Below are positions 1 through 8,944 of a stretch of DNA of 64,000 nt, one piece after another; position 1 is the stretch's first letter; each line of letters starts with the position of its first letter. Location: NCBI GenBank assembly GCA_021325635.1, contig JAJPGV010000018.1, forward strand, positions 1 through 64,000, read 5' to 3'. Below the pieces are notes generated by a model. That model was not told the DNA's origin. It saw only the letters and a program-made list of their open reading frames with translations, and did not search any database. Both the position numbers and the translations under genes were made by a program. The DNA comes from Chloroflexota bacterium. Lineage in GTDB: Bacteria > Chloroflexota > JAJPGV01.

Positions 1-125
1 CCTTGCGCCTTGCGCCTCGCGCCCAGCGTCTCGCCCCTCGCGCCTTGCGCCTTGCGCCTCGCGCCCAGCGTCTCGCCCCTCGCGCCTTGCGCCTTGCGCC
101 TCGCGCCTTGCGCCTTGCGCCTACG
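1..125. repeat. 42-bp tandem repeat made of short GC-rich phrases
   Basis: A 42-bp unit starting CCTTGCGCCTTGCGCCTCGC occurs at 1-42 and 43-84 without mismatch, followed by a third, partial copy from 85 that diverges after about 23 bases. The unit is itself built from shuffled 7-9 base words (CCTTGCG, CCTCGCG, TCGCCCC). It may extend left of the window. It lies directly 3' of the minus-strand cupin gene, so it may be transcribed as its 3' untranslated region. Reading frames through it are low-complexity and not credible as protein. Confidence 0.85.
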
Positions 126-615
126 CGCTCTCGAGCGTCGTCGGATCTACTCCGCTGGGGCCGCGGTAGCTGTAGCGCGAGATCTTGACCGGCTTGGCCG
201 GCTTAGTGGCTACCTGGTACAGCACGGTGACATCGTCCGTCTCGTTGCAGAGCTGATAGAAGTAGCTGGCGTTGATATGCACCAGCTGGCCGGGCTTGAG
301 CACGATGTCCTCGCCCTCGTTCAGGCCGTAGATGTGCAGCTCGCCCTGGAACACCATGAAGATGTGCTCCGATCCGGGATGGCAGTGCATCTCGTCGCGC
401 TGGCCGGGCCGGTAGACGTTGATCACGCACTTGGCGTGGCGGGCGTTGGTCAGCTGGATGTAGGAGCCGTCGTCCTTGACCCGAATGTTGTCCGGGATGC
501 TGACCACCTGCCAGCCTTTGGTCCGCCGCATCTGCTTGCTCTCGTAGTCGCGGTCGCCATGGGTCTGGTCGTCGACGATCTCCTTGCTCTTGTCCAGCAC
601 CGGGCTCTCGGCCAT
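121..615 (-). CDS. Small single-domain cupin protein
   Basis: Predicted 164-residue cytosolic beta-barrel cupin. The first cupin motif is clear (PGQRDEMHCHPGSEH, giving two His and a Glu as metal ligands), followed by GELHIYGLNEGEDIVLKPGQ of the second motif. The usual fourth ligand His of motif two appears to be replaced (NASYFYQLCN), so metal binding may use three ligands. I place the start at 615, not further upstream, because GGAGGACGCCCA immediately precedes that ATG. The substrate cannot be deduced. It is separate in sequence from the HQHFN-type cupins further along the window. Confidence 0.8.
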   Translation of the reverse strand: MAESPVLDKSKEIVDDQTHGDRDYESKQMRRTKGWQVVSIPDNIRVKDDGSYIQLTNARHAKCVINVYRPGQRDEMHCHPGSEHIFMVFQGELHIYGLNEGEDIVLKPGQLVHINASYFYQLCNETDDVTVLYQVATKPAKPVKISRYSYRGPSGVDPTTLESA

Positions 616-719
616 TGGGCGTCCTCCGTCACGAAACTGGCAAGCTGACGACTTGCCGGCTCCCATGGTACATCAGCTGTTCGGCGTCCGGCATGACGGC
701 CCCGGCCCCGGAGCGGGGT

Positions 720-1517
720 TCAGGCTCCCAGTAGCGCCTTGGCGTGCTGCACCAGCTGCCGCTGGAAGATGCGGCGCGGGACGGACTGGTTGGGCGCTTG
801 CTCGTCCATGTTCACGCCGTCGGGGTAGGTCATGTCGCCGATGACCGACAGGATGGTGACGACCTGGTCGGTGACAGAGGGAGCAGGCGTGGAGGCTTGG
901 GTGGGGCTGGCCATGCCGAGACTCCTGAGTTGGTCTGTGCTGCCGAAGAAGTACGACTCGTCGACGGGACCGCCGATACCGGGGATGACGCTGCGATCGG
1001 TGTACTGCCACAGGGCCATGCACGGCCAGGCGAGCGGGATCGGAGGCGCGGCTGCGGTGTAGCTCGAAAGCCACAGCGGGTACTGCGACAGGCGCGGGTC
1101 GGCGGACAGGCCGTGCGGGATGAGGAACCAGCTCCCGGAGTAGAGCATGGGCGTGACGCCGCTCTCGGCCTTGACGCGGCCCAGGAACTCGATGGCCCAT
1201 TCGAGCAGATCGCCGTCGCCGGCCTCGAGGTCAAGCGCGACGAGGTCGCCCGGCTGGAGCCCGCCGAATCTGCTCAGGGCTGCGAGGAAGGCTCCGGCCT
1301 GGCTGCCGGCATCGCTGTTGCCCGGCTCGCCAAAGTGGTAGGCGCCGCGGATCAAGCCGGCGTCGCGAATGCCCGGCCAGTTGTGCCCCAGGGCCGGATT
1401 GGTGTAGTTGGTGCTCTGCGTGGCCTTGGTCCAGGCAAACGATCGTCCGGAGCTCGCCACCGCCTGCCAGTCGATGTTGGCGCCCTGCCAGCTGCTGACG
1501 TCGGGGCCTAACAGCAT
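720..1517 (-). CDS. Glycoside hydrolase family 25 (lysozyme-like) protein
   Basis: A 265-residue protein whose first 185 residues match the GH25 N-acetylmuramidase barrel: it opens with DVSSWQG, has the FAWTKATQ strand, GAYHFGEPGN, and ALDLEAG carrying the Asp-x-Glu pair expected at the active site. A signal peptide and cell-wall repeats are absent; the last 75 residues are of unknown nature. The start follows GAGGAGACGCTGAC. GH25 proteins cut peptidoglycan and are common in phages and bacteria; no phage genes surround it here, so the role (cell-wall turnover or a remnant) is open. Confidence 0.8.
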   Translation of the reverse strand: MLLGPDVSSWQGANIDWQAVASSGRSFAWTKATQSTNYTNPALGHNWPGIRDAGLIRGAYHFGEPGNSDAGSQAGAFLAALSRFGGLQPGDLVALDLEAGDGDLLEWAIEFLGRVKAESGVTPMLYSGSWFLIPHGLSADPRLSQYPLWLSSYTAAAPPIPLAWPCMALWQYTDRSVIPGIGGPVDESYFFGSTDQLRSLGMASPTQASTPAPSVTDQVVTILSVIGDMTYPDGVNMDEQAPNQSVPRRIFQRQLVQHAKALLGA

Positions 1518-1906
1518 GTCAGCGTCTCCTCGGAGGCCGGCCGTGGAGCTGCCGCGCTACCGTGCGGAGATCGACTCGAGAAAGTCGAGCGCGGATGCTG
1601 ATGCCGATGCGGGCAGCGCCCGTTTACGCCCGGAACCTGCCCGGCATCCCGAGACTCTCCGGCCCGGCCGCCACTTCCTTCGCGATCGCCGACGGCCAGG
1701 GCAACGACCTGTTCCCGGTCCATTGCGCACCCCCTTCATCTCCACGTGTGCGGCCCTGGCCAGTTCAGACGGCCACCCTTCCACGGTAAAGACCGGGATC
1801 ACCAGATGCGTATCCTGAGCGCCCTGGTTGCTGACTTTTGCGAGCAGCAACGACGCCTACGTCAGCGGCCCGAGCACCGTTGGCCTAGAATTCCCGGCGG
1901 GTTTCC
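1518..1906. other. Intergenic region without a recognisable gene
   Basis: 389 bases between the GH25 start and the radC stop. Reading frames here have no recognisable family match and no good ribosome site. A weak hairpin is possible around 1824-1849 (GTTGCTG paired with CAGCAAC). The strong hairpin at the right edge is listed separately. Confidence 0.6.
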
Positions 1907-1924
1907 TTACCGAAGCCCGCCGGG
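1891..1924 (-). terminator. Strong hairpin overlapping the radC stop codon
   Basis: An 11-bp perfect inverted repeat, TTCCCGGCGGG paired with CCCGCCGGGAA, encloses a 12-base loop that contains the radC stop codon. Position and strength fit a transcription end for radC, but there is no clear T-run on the minus strand, so this may be a Rho-dependent end or an mRNA-stabilising hairpin. Confidence 0.45.
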
Positions 1925-2626
1925 AAAGCCGAGGCCCTTGCTTCGGAGGCTGACCCAGCGGCCTTTACCGATGACCAGGTGGTCGATCACGTCGATGTCG
2001 AGCATCTTGCCGACGCGCACCAGCTCGGCGGTGAGGCGGACGTCCTCGGGTGAGGGGGTGGGGTCGCCGGAGGGGTGGTTATGGGCCACGATGAAGCCGG
2101 AGGCGCTCTGGCGGATGGGTTCGCGGAAGACCTCGGCCACGCGCACGACGGCGGTGCGCAGCCCGCCGGTGTACACGATCGGCCAGCCGATGACGTCGTT
2201 CTTGGTGTTCAGCAGCACCAGCCGCAGCTGCTCCTGCTCCAGCTCGCCCATCTGCAGCATCAGCACGCCGGCCACGTCCTCGGCGGCGCCCACCCGCAGC
2301 GGCTGCTGATCGGCCACCGAGAGGCGGTGCCCGAGCTCCAGCGCGGCCTTCATCTGCGCCGCCTTCACCTGGCCCAGCCCGCGGCGGCCCGTAAGCTCGG
2401 CAACGGCCGCCTGGCGCAGGCCGGGCAGGCCGTTGAACTCCACCAGCAGCCGCTCGGCCAGGGCCAGGACCGTCTCGCCGGGTGTGCCGGATCGCAGCAC
2501 CACGGCCAGCAGCTCGGCATTGGACAGGTAGGCGGGGCCGTGCTCCAGCAGGCGCTCCTGGGGCCGCTCGCTGGCCGGCCATTCCTTGATGCTGAGGTGG
2601 TATTCGGCCCGCGCTGCGTCTGCCAT
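1907..2626 (-). CDS. radC: RadC/JAB-domain DNA repair-family protein
   Basis: 239 residues. The N-terminal half has the helix-hairpin-helix region (LTGRRGLGQVKAAQMKAALELG) and the C-terminal half the JAMM/MPN core: VAHNHPSGDPTPSPEDVRLT, with the HxHPSG..P....D pattern of RadC metal sites. The ending HLVIGKGRWVSLRSKGL is typical. Translation from the ATG at 2626 gives the usual family N-terminus (YHLSIKEWPASERPQERLL). RadC proteins are widespread; their biochemical role is still not settled. The gene stands alone here. Confidence 0.93.
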   Translation of the reverse strand: MADAARAEYHLSIKEWPASERPQERLLEHGPAYLSNAELLAVVLRSGTPGETVLALAERLLVEFNGLPGLRQAAVAELTGRRGLGQVKAAQMKAALELGHRLSVADQQPLRVGAAEDVAGVLMLQMGELEQEQLRLVLLNTKNDVIGWPIVYTGGLRTAVVRVAEVFREPIRQSASGFIVAHNHPSGDPTPSPEDVRLTAELVRVGKMLDIDVIDHLVIGKGRWVSLRSKGLGFPGGLR

Positions 2627-2793
2627 CGGCTCAGGATAGCAGCCGAACGATGAGCGCGCCGGGCGCAATTGCCCGGCACGAAAACAGGAGAGCCCTGCCG
2701 GGGTGGACGGTGCAGCGCCGGCTTGGGAAATTCAGAGCCTCGCGAGTCTTGCAGCTCGGGCCACGCTGACGGCGCTCCCGTTCGGGTGTGGGG

Positions 2794-3369
2794 CTAGCGG
2801 CGTTCGCGGGCGAGCTCGGGCTGCACGGTCAGCTCCGACTCCAGCGGGCGCTCGCGCACGCCCGAACCGGACCGCGCCAAGCGACGGGCCGGCGCGGCCT
2901 CCTCGGTGTGGCGGCCGTCGCCGGCCGGGAGGGCCGTGGCCCCCGGCACCTCGTGGGCGCAGTAGGGACACACGTTCCAGCGCAGCAGCAGCACCTTGGA
3001 GCAGTGCTGGCACTGGCGTTTGAGCTGGGTCAGGCAGTTGGGGCACAGCAGGAACTCGGCCTCCACGCGCTGCTGGCAGGTGGGACAGGCCAGGCGCGAC
3101 TCGATGTCCTGCAGCAGCGACTCTTCCTCGAGCGATCGCTCATAGGCCTCAACCAGGGTGCTGCTGGGCCTCAGGATGAGATAGATCACCAGCCCCGGAA
3201 GGTTCATCACCGCCACCCACAGCGTCGCCAGGATCTGAACGACGACGTCCTGGCTGCGGGTCTGGATGTCCCGGAAGGTCCAGATGACCAGGGCGAAGGT
3301 GAAGCCCACGAACCAGGCTACGCCGGCCGCTACCAGAATTTGGAGGAGATTGGCGATGTTCTGCAGCAC
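2794..3369 (-). CDS. Membrane protein with double zinc-ribbon domain
   Basis: 191 residues, starting at a GTG preceded by AGGAG. Two N-terminal hydrophobic segments (about residues 8-30 and 45-66) suggest membrane anchoring. They are followed by CPTCQQR, CPNCLTQLKRQCQHC and CPYCAHEV, CxxC pairs of a zinc-ribbon type fold around residues 94-140. The tail is rich in Arg, Glu and Ala and looks disordered. No enzymatic motif is visible. Proteins of this layout are usually annotated only as zinc-ribbon domain proteins. Confidence 0.75.
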   Translation of the reverse strand: MLQNIANLLQILVAAGVAWFVGFTFALVIWTFRDIQTRSQDVVVQILATLWVAVMNLPGLVIYLILRPSSTLVEAYERSLEEESLLQDIESRLACPTCQQRVEAEFLLCPNCLTQLKRQCQHCSKVLLLRWNVCPYCAHEVPGATALPAGDGRHTEEAAPARRLARSGSGVRERPLESELTVQPELARERR

Positions 3370-3513
3370 GGTTGCTCCTGCTACCCGGACTTCCGCCCGC
3401 TGGGGAATGCGGCCAACTCAAGCGGCAGTATACCAGGCCCTAGCGGCCCTCTAACTTCGCACAAGGCGAGCCAGACTTCGAGGCGAGCGCGGCTCCGGCT
3501 ACGCCTCTAGCCT

Positions 3514-4158
3514 ATGCTGAATGAGATGGAGATGAACGTGTCGGATCCGGTCGAGCTCGACTTCTACTTCGATCCGCTGTGCCCGTGGGCGTGGCGTACG
3601 GCGCTGTGGGCGCGGCAGGTGGCCCGGAAGCGTCCGTTGGCCATCACCTGGAAGCTGTTCAGCCTGGCCGTGGTGAACCATGGCAGCGACTACGCCGCCG
3701 AGGCTCACGCCAAGGGCTTTCGGCTGGAGCGCGCGCTGATCGCCGCTCGCCGGTTGGGAGGGAATGAAGCGGTCGAGCGGCTGTACATGGCGCTCGGCAA
3801 CGCCTATCACGGGGACCGCGCCGATCTCGGCGATGAAGCAGTCATCAGGGGCTGCCTGGCCAAGGCCGAGCTGCCCGAGGATCTGTACGACCGCGCCCTG
3901 GCCGACCCGACGACCGAGACCGATCTGCTGGCAGAGCACAAGCAGGCGATCGACGAGCGCGGCGCCTTCGGCGTGCCGACCCTGGCCCTGGCCGGCTCGG
4001 CCATGGGCGCGTTCGGGCCAATCATCCAGCCCATCCCCACCGGCGCTGAGGCGCTGGCCCTATGGGATCACACGCTGTGGCTGCTCCAGCGGCCCTACGT
4101 GTGGGAGCTCAAGCGCGAGCGGACGATGAAGCTTGCCCCGCAGCATGTCCTGGACTGA
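3514..4158 (+). CDS. DsbA-family thioredoxin-fold oxidoreductase, Rv2466c/FrnE-like
   Basis: 214 residues with the DsbA-like fold opening DFYFDPLCPWAWRT. The usual CPxC redox pair is reduced to one cysteine (CPWA), as in mycothiol-dependent nitroreductase-like and 2-hydroxychromene-2-carboxylate isomerase-like members. The middle helical insert and the cis-Pro loop (GAFGVPTLAL) are present. Cytosolic, no signal peptide. It may act on a thiol adduct, but the cofactor thiol is not shown by the sequence. purD begins 39 bases downstream on the same strand. Confidence 0.75.
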   Translation: MLNEMEMNVSDPVELDFYFDPLCPWAWRTALWARQVARKRPLAITWKLFSLAVVNHGSDYAAEAHAKGFRLERALIAARRLGGNEAVERLYMALGNAYHGDRADLGDEAVIRGCLAKAELPEDLYDRALADPTTETDLLAEHKQAIDERGAFGVPTLALAGSAMGAFGPIIQPIPTGAEALALWDHTLWLLQRPYVWELKRERTMKLAPQHVLD

Positions 4159-4197
4159 GCCCTCGCTGCCGCTCGGACCGCGCCGAGGCCGCGCCGC

Positions 4198-5430
4198 GTG
4201 AAGGTGCTGGTGGTGGGCAGCGGCGCGCGCGAGCACGCCATGGCCTGGAAGATCCGGCGCGATCGGGCAGATACGCAGCTCTTCCTGGCGCCGGGCAATC
4301 CCGGCAGCGGCGCCCTGGGAGAGCGCTTGACCGTCGCCGCCGACGACGTCGATGGTCTCATCTCCTTCGCCCGCGGCAAGGAGGTCGATCTCACGCTGGT
4401 CGGGCCGGAGGGGCCGCTGGCCGCCGGCATCGGCGATGCCTTTGCGCAGGCGGGCCTGGCGCTGTTCGGCCCCAGCGCGGCCGCCGCCCGAATCGAGGCC
4501 AGTAAGGCCTGGGCCAAGGAGTTCATGCGGCGCCACGGCATTCCTACCGCGGCGCACCGAACGTTCGCCGCGTTCGACGAGGCGGCCGCGTACATCGAGT
4601 GGTTGGAGGTTCCGCCCGTGGTCAAGGACGACGCCCTGGCCGGTGGTAAGGGCGTGACCGTGGCGCGGACGCACGAGGAGGCGCTGGCCGCCGCGCGGGC
4701 TGTCTTCCAAGCTCGGCCGGGCGGCCGTGTGGTCCTGGAGGAGCGCATGGATGGCTGGGAGGTGTCGGCCATGGCCTTCTGCGACGGCCGTACCGCTCGG
4801 CTCATGCCGGCGGCCTGCGACTACAAGCGGCTGCGCGACGGCGACGAGGGCCCGAACACGGGCGGCATGGGCGCCTACGCGCCGGCGGCCATCTCGCCTC
4901 GCCTGCGCGACCGCATCCTGCGCGAGATCGTGCAGCCCACGCTCGATGGGATGGCCGCCGAAGGCTGTCCGTTCGTGGGCGTCCTCTATCCGGGCCTCAT
5001 GATTACGCCCGCGGGGCCCAAGGTGGTGGAGTTCAACTGCCGTTTCGGCGATCCCGAGGCGGAGGCGCTCATCCCCCTGCTCCGGTCAGAGCTGTTGGAT
5101 GTCGTCCAGGCCTGTTTGGCCGGCCGGCTGGATCGGCTCGATCCGGAGTGGTCCGAGGAGAGCTGCTGCGCGGTGGTGTATGCCTCAGCCGGCTACCCGG
5201 ACAGTCCTCAGCCGGCAGAGCCGGGCGGGCTGGAGCGGGTGCGGGACGCGGTGGCCTTCCGCGGGGGCTCGAGCGGCCGGGTGCTGACGGTCAGCGCCGT
5301 CGGCGCGACGCTGGAGGAGGCGCGTCAGAAGGCCTATGCCGGGATTCGGGGAGTGGACCTGCCCGGCGGTCACTACCGTGCCGACATCGCGGCCTACGAC
5401 CGCGCATTGACTGCGGAGGTGAGGTCTTGA
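4198..5430 (+). CDS. purD: Phosphoribosylamine-glycine ligase
   Basis: 410 residues of an ATP-grasp enzyme making glycinamide ribonucleotide from phosphoribosylamine, glycine and ATP (second step of purine synthesis). Visible family features: N-terminal VLVVGSGAREHA, the ATP-binding stretch VVKDDALAGGKGV, NTGGMGAYAPA, and VVEFNCRFGDPEAE. It starts at GTG, with no strong Shine-Dalgarno, close behind the DsbA-like gene. It is convergent with the purine operon on the other strand, which lacks its own purD. Confidence 0.96.
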   Translation: MKVLVVGSGAREHAMAWKIRRDRADTQLFLAPGNPGSGALGERLTVAADDVDGLISFARGKEVDLTLVGPEGPLAAGIGDAFAQAGLALFGPSAAAARIEASKAWAKEFMRRHGIPTAAHRTFAAFDEAAAYIEWLEVPPVVKDDALAGGKGVTVARTHEEALAAARAVFQARPGGRVVLEERMDGWEVSAMAFCDGRTARLMPAACDYKRLRDGDEGPNTGGMGAYAPAAISPRLRDRILREIVQPTLDGMAAEGCPFVGVLYPGLMITPAGPKVVEFNCRFGDPEAEALIPLLRSELLDVVQACLAGRLDRLDPEWSEESCCAVVYASAGYPDSPQPAEPGGLERVRDAVAFRGGSSGRVLTVSAVGATLEEARQKAYAGIRGVDLPGGHYRADIAAYDRALTAEVRS

Positions 5431-5703
5431 GGTGGGTTGCCGCGTCCCGCGGCGCTGCTGCTAAGGCTGGCCGACCGAGATCGACACCTCACCGGGCTTG
5501 GCGTTCAGTGCCTCGGGCGATGGCGCGTACGGGCGCTCTGAAACCTTAGGGAAGAACAGATGGCCCCTCCGGCCGCTTTGCCGGCGCGAGCTGAGTGCCT
5601 GGGCAGTCGACCTTGACCGCCGTCGTGTGTCCACTCTGACACCTCCTGACTGCTTGAGTATAACGGCCCAACCGCTGCCGCGTGACGCACAGCACAGGCC
5701 AGC

Positions 5704-6333
5704 TTAGCCCGTTCGACCCAGGGCTTTTACGCGAGCTGAGGGTGTGTTTCCAGCGGCGGTAAGCTCGGGGCTGTCAGCGAACATCAGCTGCCGCAGCACC
5801 GCGGGCAGCAGACGGTGCTCCTGCTCCAGGATGCGCTCGCTCAGCGACTCCACCGTGTCGCCGTCGAGCACCGGCACCGCCGCCTGGGCCAGGATCGGGC
5901 CGGCGTCCACGTCGGCCGTGACCAGGTGCACCGTGCAGCCGCTGACCTTCACGCCGAACTCGATCGCGTCCCGTTGGGGCTTGGGCGCCATGCCTCCGGC
6001 GAAGGCCGGTAGCAGCGAGGGGTGCACGTTGACGATACGGTCCGCGAAGGCCTCGGTCACGCACGGCGACAGGATCTGGTTGTAGCCAGCGAGGGCGATC
6101 AGTCCGATGCCTCTGCCGCGCAGCTCCTCCACCAGCAGCTCATCTCGTCGCTGGCGTCCACCCACCTCGGCGGGCTTGGGCTGCAGCAGCGTGGCCAGGC
6201 CGCGACCGCGGGCGACGTCCAGCGCGGGCACGCCGGGCACGTTCGAGACCACCAGCTCCACCGGCAGGCCGGCATCGAGGATGGCTCGGAGGTTGGAGCC
6301 CCGCCCCGACACGAGGACGGCCAGCTTCAGCAT
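5704..6333 (-). CDS. purN: Phosphoribosylglycinamide formyltransferase
   Basis: 209 residues. The N-terminus LAVLVSGRGSNLRAI, the catalytic region AGYNQILSP, VNVHPSLLPAFAG with the active-site His, and VTADVDAGPI with the conserved Asp identify the 10-formyltetrahydrofolate-dependent GAR transformylase. It is the last gene of the minus-strand purine operon, 16 bases after purM, and converges on purD. Confidence 0.95.
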   Translation of the reverse strand: MLKLAVLVSGRGSNLRAILDAGLPVELVVSNVPGVPALDVARGRGLATLLQPKPAEVGGRQRRDELLVEELRGRGIGLIALAGYNQILSPCVTEAFADRIVNVHPSLLPAFAGGMAPKPQRDAIEFGVKVSGCTVHLVTADVDAGPILAQAAVPVLDGDTVESLSERILEQEHRLLPAVLRQLMFADSPELTAAGNTPSARVKALGRTG

Positions 6334-6349
6334 GCGCTGCGCGCGCCCG

Positions 6350-7333
6350 TCACTCGACGCGCACCCCCCTGCCGCTCACGACTTCGCCGATGGCTGGCAG
6401 GCCCAGCTGCCCGGCGTCCTCCGGCGACACCACCACGACCATCCCTACGCCCATGTTGAACACGCGGTAGCACTCCTCGAGCGGCACGGTCTTACTCAGC
6501 AGCTCGAAGATCGGCGGCACCTCCCAGGACCCGGCGCGGATGAGGGCTCCGCAGCCCTCAGGCAGGACACGCGGCAGGTTGTCGATGAAGCCGCCGCCGG
6601 TGATGTGAGCCAGGCCGCGGACCTGCACCTTCTGCCGCAGCGCCGCCACGTCGTCGAGGTAGCAGCGGTGCGGCGTCAGCAGTTCGTCGGCCAGCGTCCG
6701 TCCGAGCTCGGGCATGAAGCGGTCCAGGGGGACGCCGTCGAACACCCGCCGCACCAGGGAGTAGCCGTTGGTATGGAGTCCGCTGGAAGGCAGCGCCAGC
6801 AGCACGTCGCCGGGGCGGATGTCGCGCTTGCCGTCGATGACCTGCGAGCGCTCGACGGCGCCGACGATGAAGCCCACCAGGTCGAAGTCACCTTCCTTGT
6901 ACGTGCCGGGCATCTCGGCGGTCTCTCCGCCGATCAGCGCGCAGCCGGTGCCTTCGCAGGCGCTGGCCATGCCGCTCACCACCTGGGCCACGTCGTCCGG
7001 GACCAGCCGGCCCAGGCCGATGTAGTCCAGGAAGAACAGCGGACGCGCCCCGCAGGTCAGGATGTCGTTCACGCAGTGGTTCACCAGGTCGATGCCCACC
7101 GTGTCCAGCCGCCCGGCGTCGATGGCCACGCGCAGCTTGGTGCCCACGCCATCCGTGCTGGAAACCAGCACCGGCTCGCGGTAGCCGGCGAGCTGATACA
7201 TCGCGCCGAAGCCCCCTACGCCGGAGATGACGGCCGGCGTCATCGTTCGAGCCACGGCCTGCTTGATGAGCGCTACGCTCTGGTTGGCCTGGTCGATGTC
7301 TACGCCGGCGGCGGCATAGGAGTTGCCGGCCAC
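6350..7333 (-). CDS. purM: Phosphoribosylformylglycinamidine cyclo-ligase (AIR synthetase)
   Basis: 327 residues from a GTG start at 7333, chosen because the family N-terminus SYAAAGVDIDQANQSV begins just after it and because this places the start 17 bases past the purF stop. PurM signatures are VISGVGGFGAMY, VSSTDGVGTKLR, GGETAEMPGTY and the GLAHITGGGFIDNLPR segment. It converts FGAM to AIR with ATP. Confidence 0.95.
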   Translation of the reverse strand: MAGNSYAAAGVDIDQANQSVALIKQAVARTMTPAVISGVGGFGAMYQLAGYREPVLVSSTDGVGTKLRVAIDAGRLDTVGIDLVNHCVNDILTCGARPLFFLDYIGLGRLVPDDVAQVVSGMASACEGTGCALIGGETAEMPGTYKEGDFDLVGFIVGAVERSQVIDGKRDIRPGDVLLALPSSGLHTNGYSLVRRVFDGVPLDRFMPELGRTLADELLTPHRCYLDDVAALRQKVQVRGLAHITGGGFIDNLPRVLPEGCGALIRAGSWEVPPIFELLSKTVPLEECYRVFNMGVGMVVVVSPEDAGQLGLPAIGEVVSGRGVRVE

Positions 7334-7350
7334 GTTCGCTGGAGGCAGGC

Positions 7351-8751
7351 TCAGCGCGCGCCGGCGGCGATCAGCCGCTCGTCGCCCGTCGAGATCTGCA
7401 CCGGGTAGTTGCCGGTAAAGCAGCCGGAGCACAGGGCTCGCCGGCCGTCCGGGTCCAGGCTGGCCGCTCCAACGGACTGGTACAGGCCGTCGAGCGACAG
7501 GTAGCCCAGGCTGTCGGCGCCCACTTCGCGCGCGATCTCGGGCACGGTCAGGCGCGCGGCGATGAGCTGGCTCTTGGTGGCCACGTCGATGCCCAGGTAG
7601 CAGGGATCGGTCATCGGCGGCGCGGTGACGCGCAGGTGCACCTCGCGGGCGCCGGCTTTGCGAATCAGAGCGACTGTCGGTGGGGTCGTCGTGCCGCGCA
7701 CGATCGAGTCGTCCACTACCACTACCCGCTTGCCCGCCAGGACGCTGGGCAGGGCGTTGAACTTGAGCTGCACTGAGCCCGTGCGCTGGCTCTGGTGGGG
7801 CTGGATGAACGTCCGTCCGATGTAGCGGTTCTTGATCAGACCCTCCCGGAAGGGCAGGCCCGACTCGGCCGCGTAGCCGGCCGCGGCCGCGGTGGCCGAA
7901 TCCGGAATGGCGATGACCAGGTCCGCCTCCACCGGATGCTCACGGGCCAGCGTTCGTCCCATCTCGTATCGGGCGTCGTACACCGACCGCCCCGCGATGT
8001 TGCTGTCCGGCCGGGCGAAGTAGATGAACTCGAACACGCACAGCGCCCGGGGCCGAGCCTCCACCGGCCGTTGGCTGTGCACGCCCGAGGCGTCGATGGT
8101 GATGAGCTCGCCCGGATCGACCTCGCGCACGAACTCGGCGCCAATCGTCTCCAGCGCGCACGATTCCGACGCCACCACCCAGCCGTCGCGGTAGCGCCCC
8201 AGGCACAATGGCCGCACGCCCATCGGATCGCGACAGGCGATGAGCTGCGATGGCGTCAGCATCACCAGGCAGTAGGCGCCGTCCATGCGGGCCATGGCGT
8301 GCGCCACCTTCTCGGTCCACGATCGGCCAGGCGCCTGCACGATGCTGCGCAGCGCCAGCTCACTGTCGGTGCAGGACGCATCCCGATTGGACGGCTCGCC
8401 GATGTCCTTGCGCAGCGCCTCGATGTTGACCAGGTTGCCGTTGTGGGCCATGGCCAGCGGGCCGAACAGGCTGGGTGCAAACAGCGGCTGCGCGTGTGCC
8501 ACCGTGCTGCTGCCGCTGGTGGAGTAGCGCGTATGGCCGATGGCCAGGTCGCCCTCGAGCGAGGAGATCGTCTGCTCGTCGAAGACCTGCGACACCAGGC
8601 CCATGTTGCGCTGCCAGGTCAGTCCGTGCCGCTCGTCAGCGGAGACGATCCCGGCGCTCTCCTGTCCCCGATGCTGCAGCGCGTAGATGCCGAAATACGT
8701 CAGCCGCGCCACTGGCTCGCCCGGCGCGTAGATGCCGAAGACGCCGCACAT
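7351..8751 (-). CDS. purF: Amidophosphoribosyltransferase, iron-sulfur type
   Basis: 466 residues starting MCGVFGIYA, so that Cys2 becomes the N-terminal glutaminase nucleophile after Met removal. ALQHRGQESAGI and the PRPP loop VVVVDDSIVRGTT are present. Cysteines in ALCVFEFIYF, DPCYLGI and CSGCFTG match the four ligands of the Bacillus-type 4Fe-4S cluster, which makes the enzyme oxygen-sensitive in that family. First committed step of purine synthesis. The reading frame stays open upstream of 8751 through the repeat patch, but the family N-terminus fixes the start. Confidence 0.96.
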   Translation of the reverse strand: MCGVFGIYAPGEPVARLTYFGIYALQHRGQESAGIVSADERHGLTWQRNMGLVSQVFDEQTISSLEGDLAIGHTRYSTSGSSTVAHAQPLFAPSLFGPLAMAHNGNLVNIEALRKDIGEPSNRDASCTDSELALRSIVQAPGRSWTEKVAHAMARMDGAYCLVMLTPSQLIACRDPMGVRPLCLGRYRDGWVVASESCALETIGAEFVREVDPGELITIDASGVHSQRPVEARPRALCVFEFIYFARPDSNIAGRSVYDARYEMGRTLAREHPVEADLVIAIPDSATAAAAGYAAESGLPFREGLIKNRYIGRTFIQPHQSQRTGSVQLKFNALPSVLAGKRVVVVDDSIVRGTTTPPTVALIRKAGAREVHLRVTAPPMTDPCYLGIDVATKSQLIAARLTVPEIAREVGADSLGYLSLDGLYQSVGAASLDPDGRRALCSGCFTGNYPVQISTGDERLIAAGAR

Positions 8752-8769
8752 CAGCGGGAACCCTTCGGA

Positions 8770-8905
8770 GAGTGCCGAGTGCCGAGTGCTGGGGGCCGGG
8801 GGTCGGGGGCCGAGTGGCAAGTGCCGAGTGCCGGGTGCCGGGGGTCGGGGGTCGGGGGCCGAGTGGCAAGTGCCGAGTGCCGGGTGCCGAGTGCCGGGTA
8901 CCGCC
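8770..8905. repeat. GC-rich phrase repeat between purL and purF
   Basis: Identical 38-base blocks at 8803-8840 and 8852-8889 (beginning TCGGGGGCCGAGTGGCAAGT) are offset by 49 bases and flanked by more copies of the words GTGCCGAGTGCCGGG and CGGGGGTCGGGGG. The patch sits inside the purine operon, between the purL stop and the purF start, in a gap of 193 bases where other gene gaps are 22 bases or less or overlap (purE-purC apart). Confidence 0.85.
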
Positions 8906-8944
8906 GGGCTGTGGCAGCGGGGATTGCGCCCGCGCTCGCGCCGG

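Noticed and set aside
1-125. CRISPR array
   Set aside because: Units are contiguous without unique spacers, and no cas genes are in the window.
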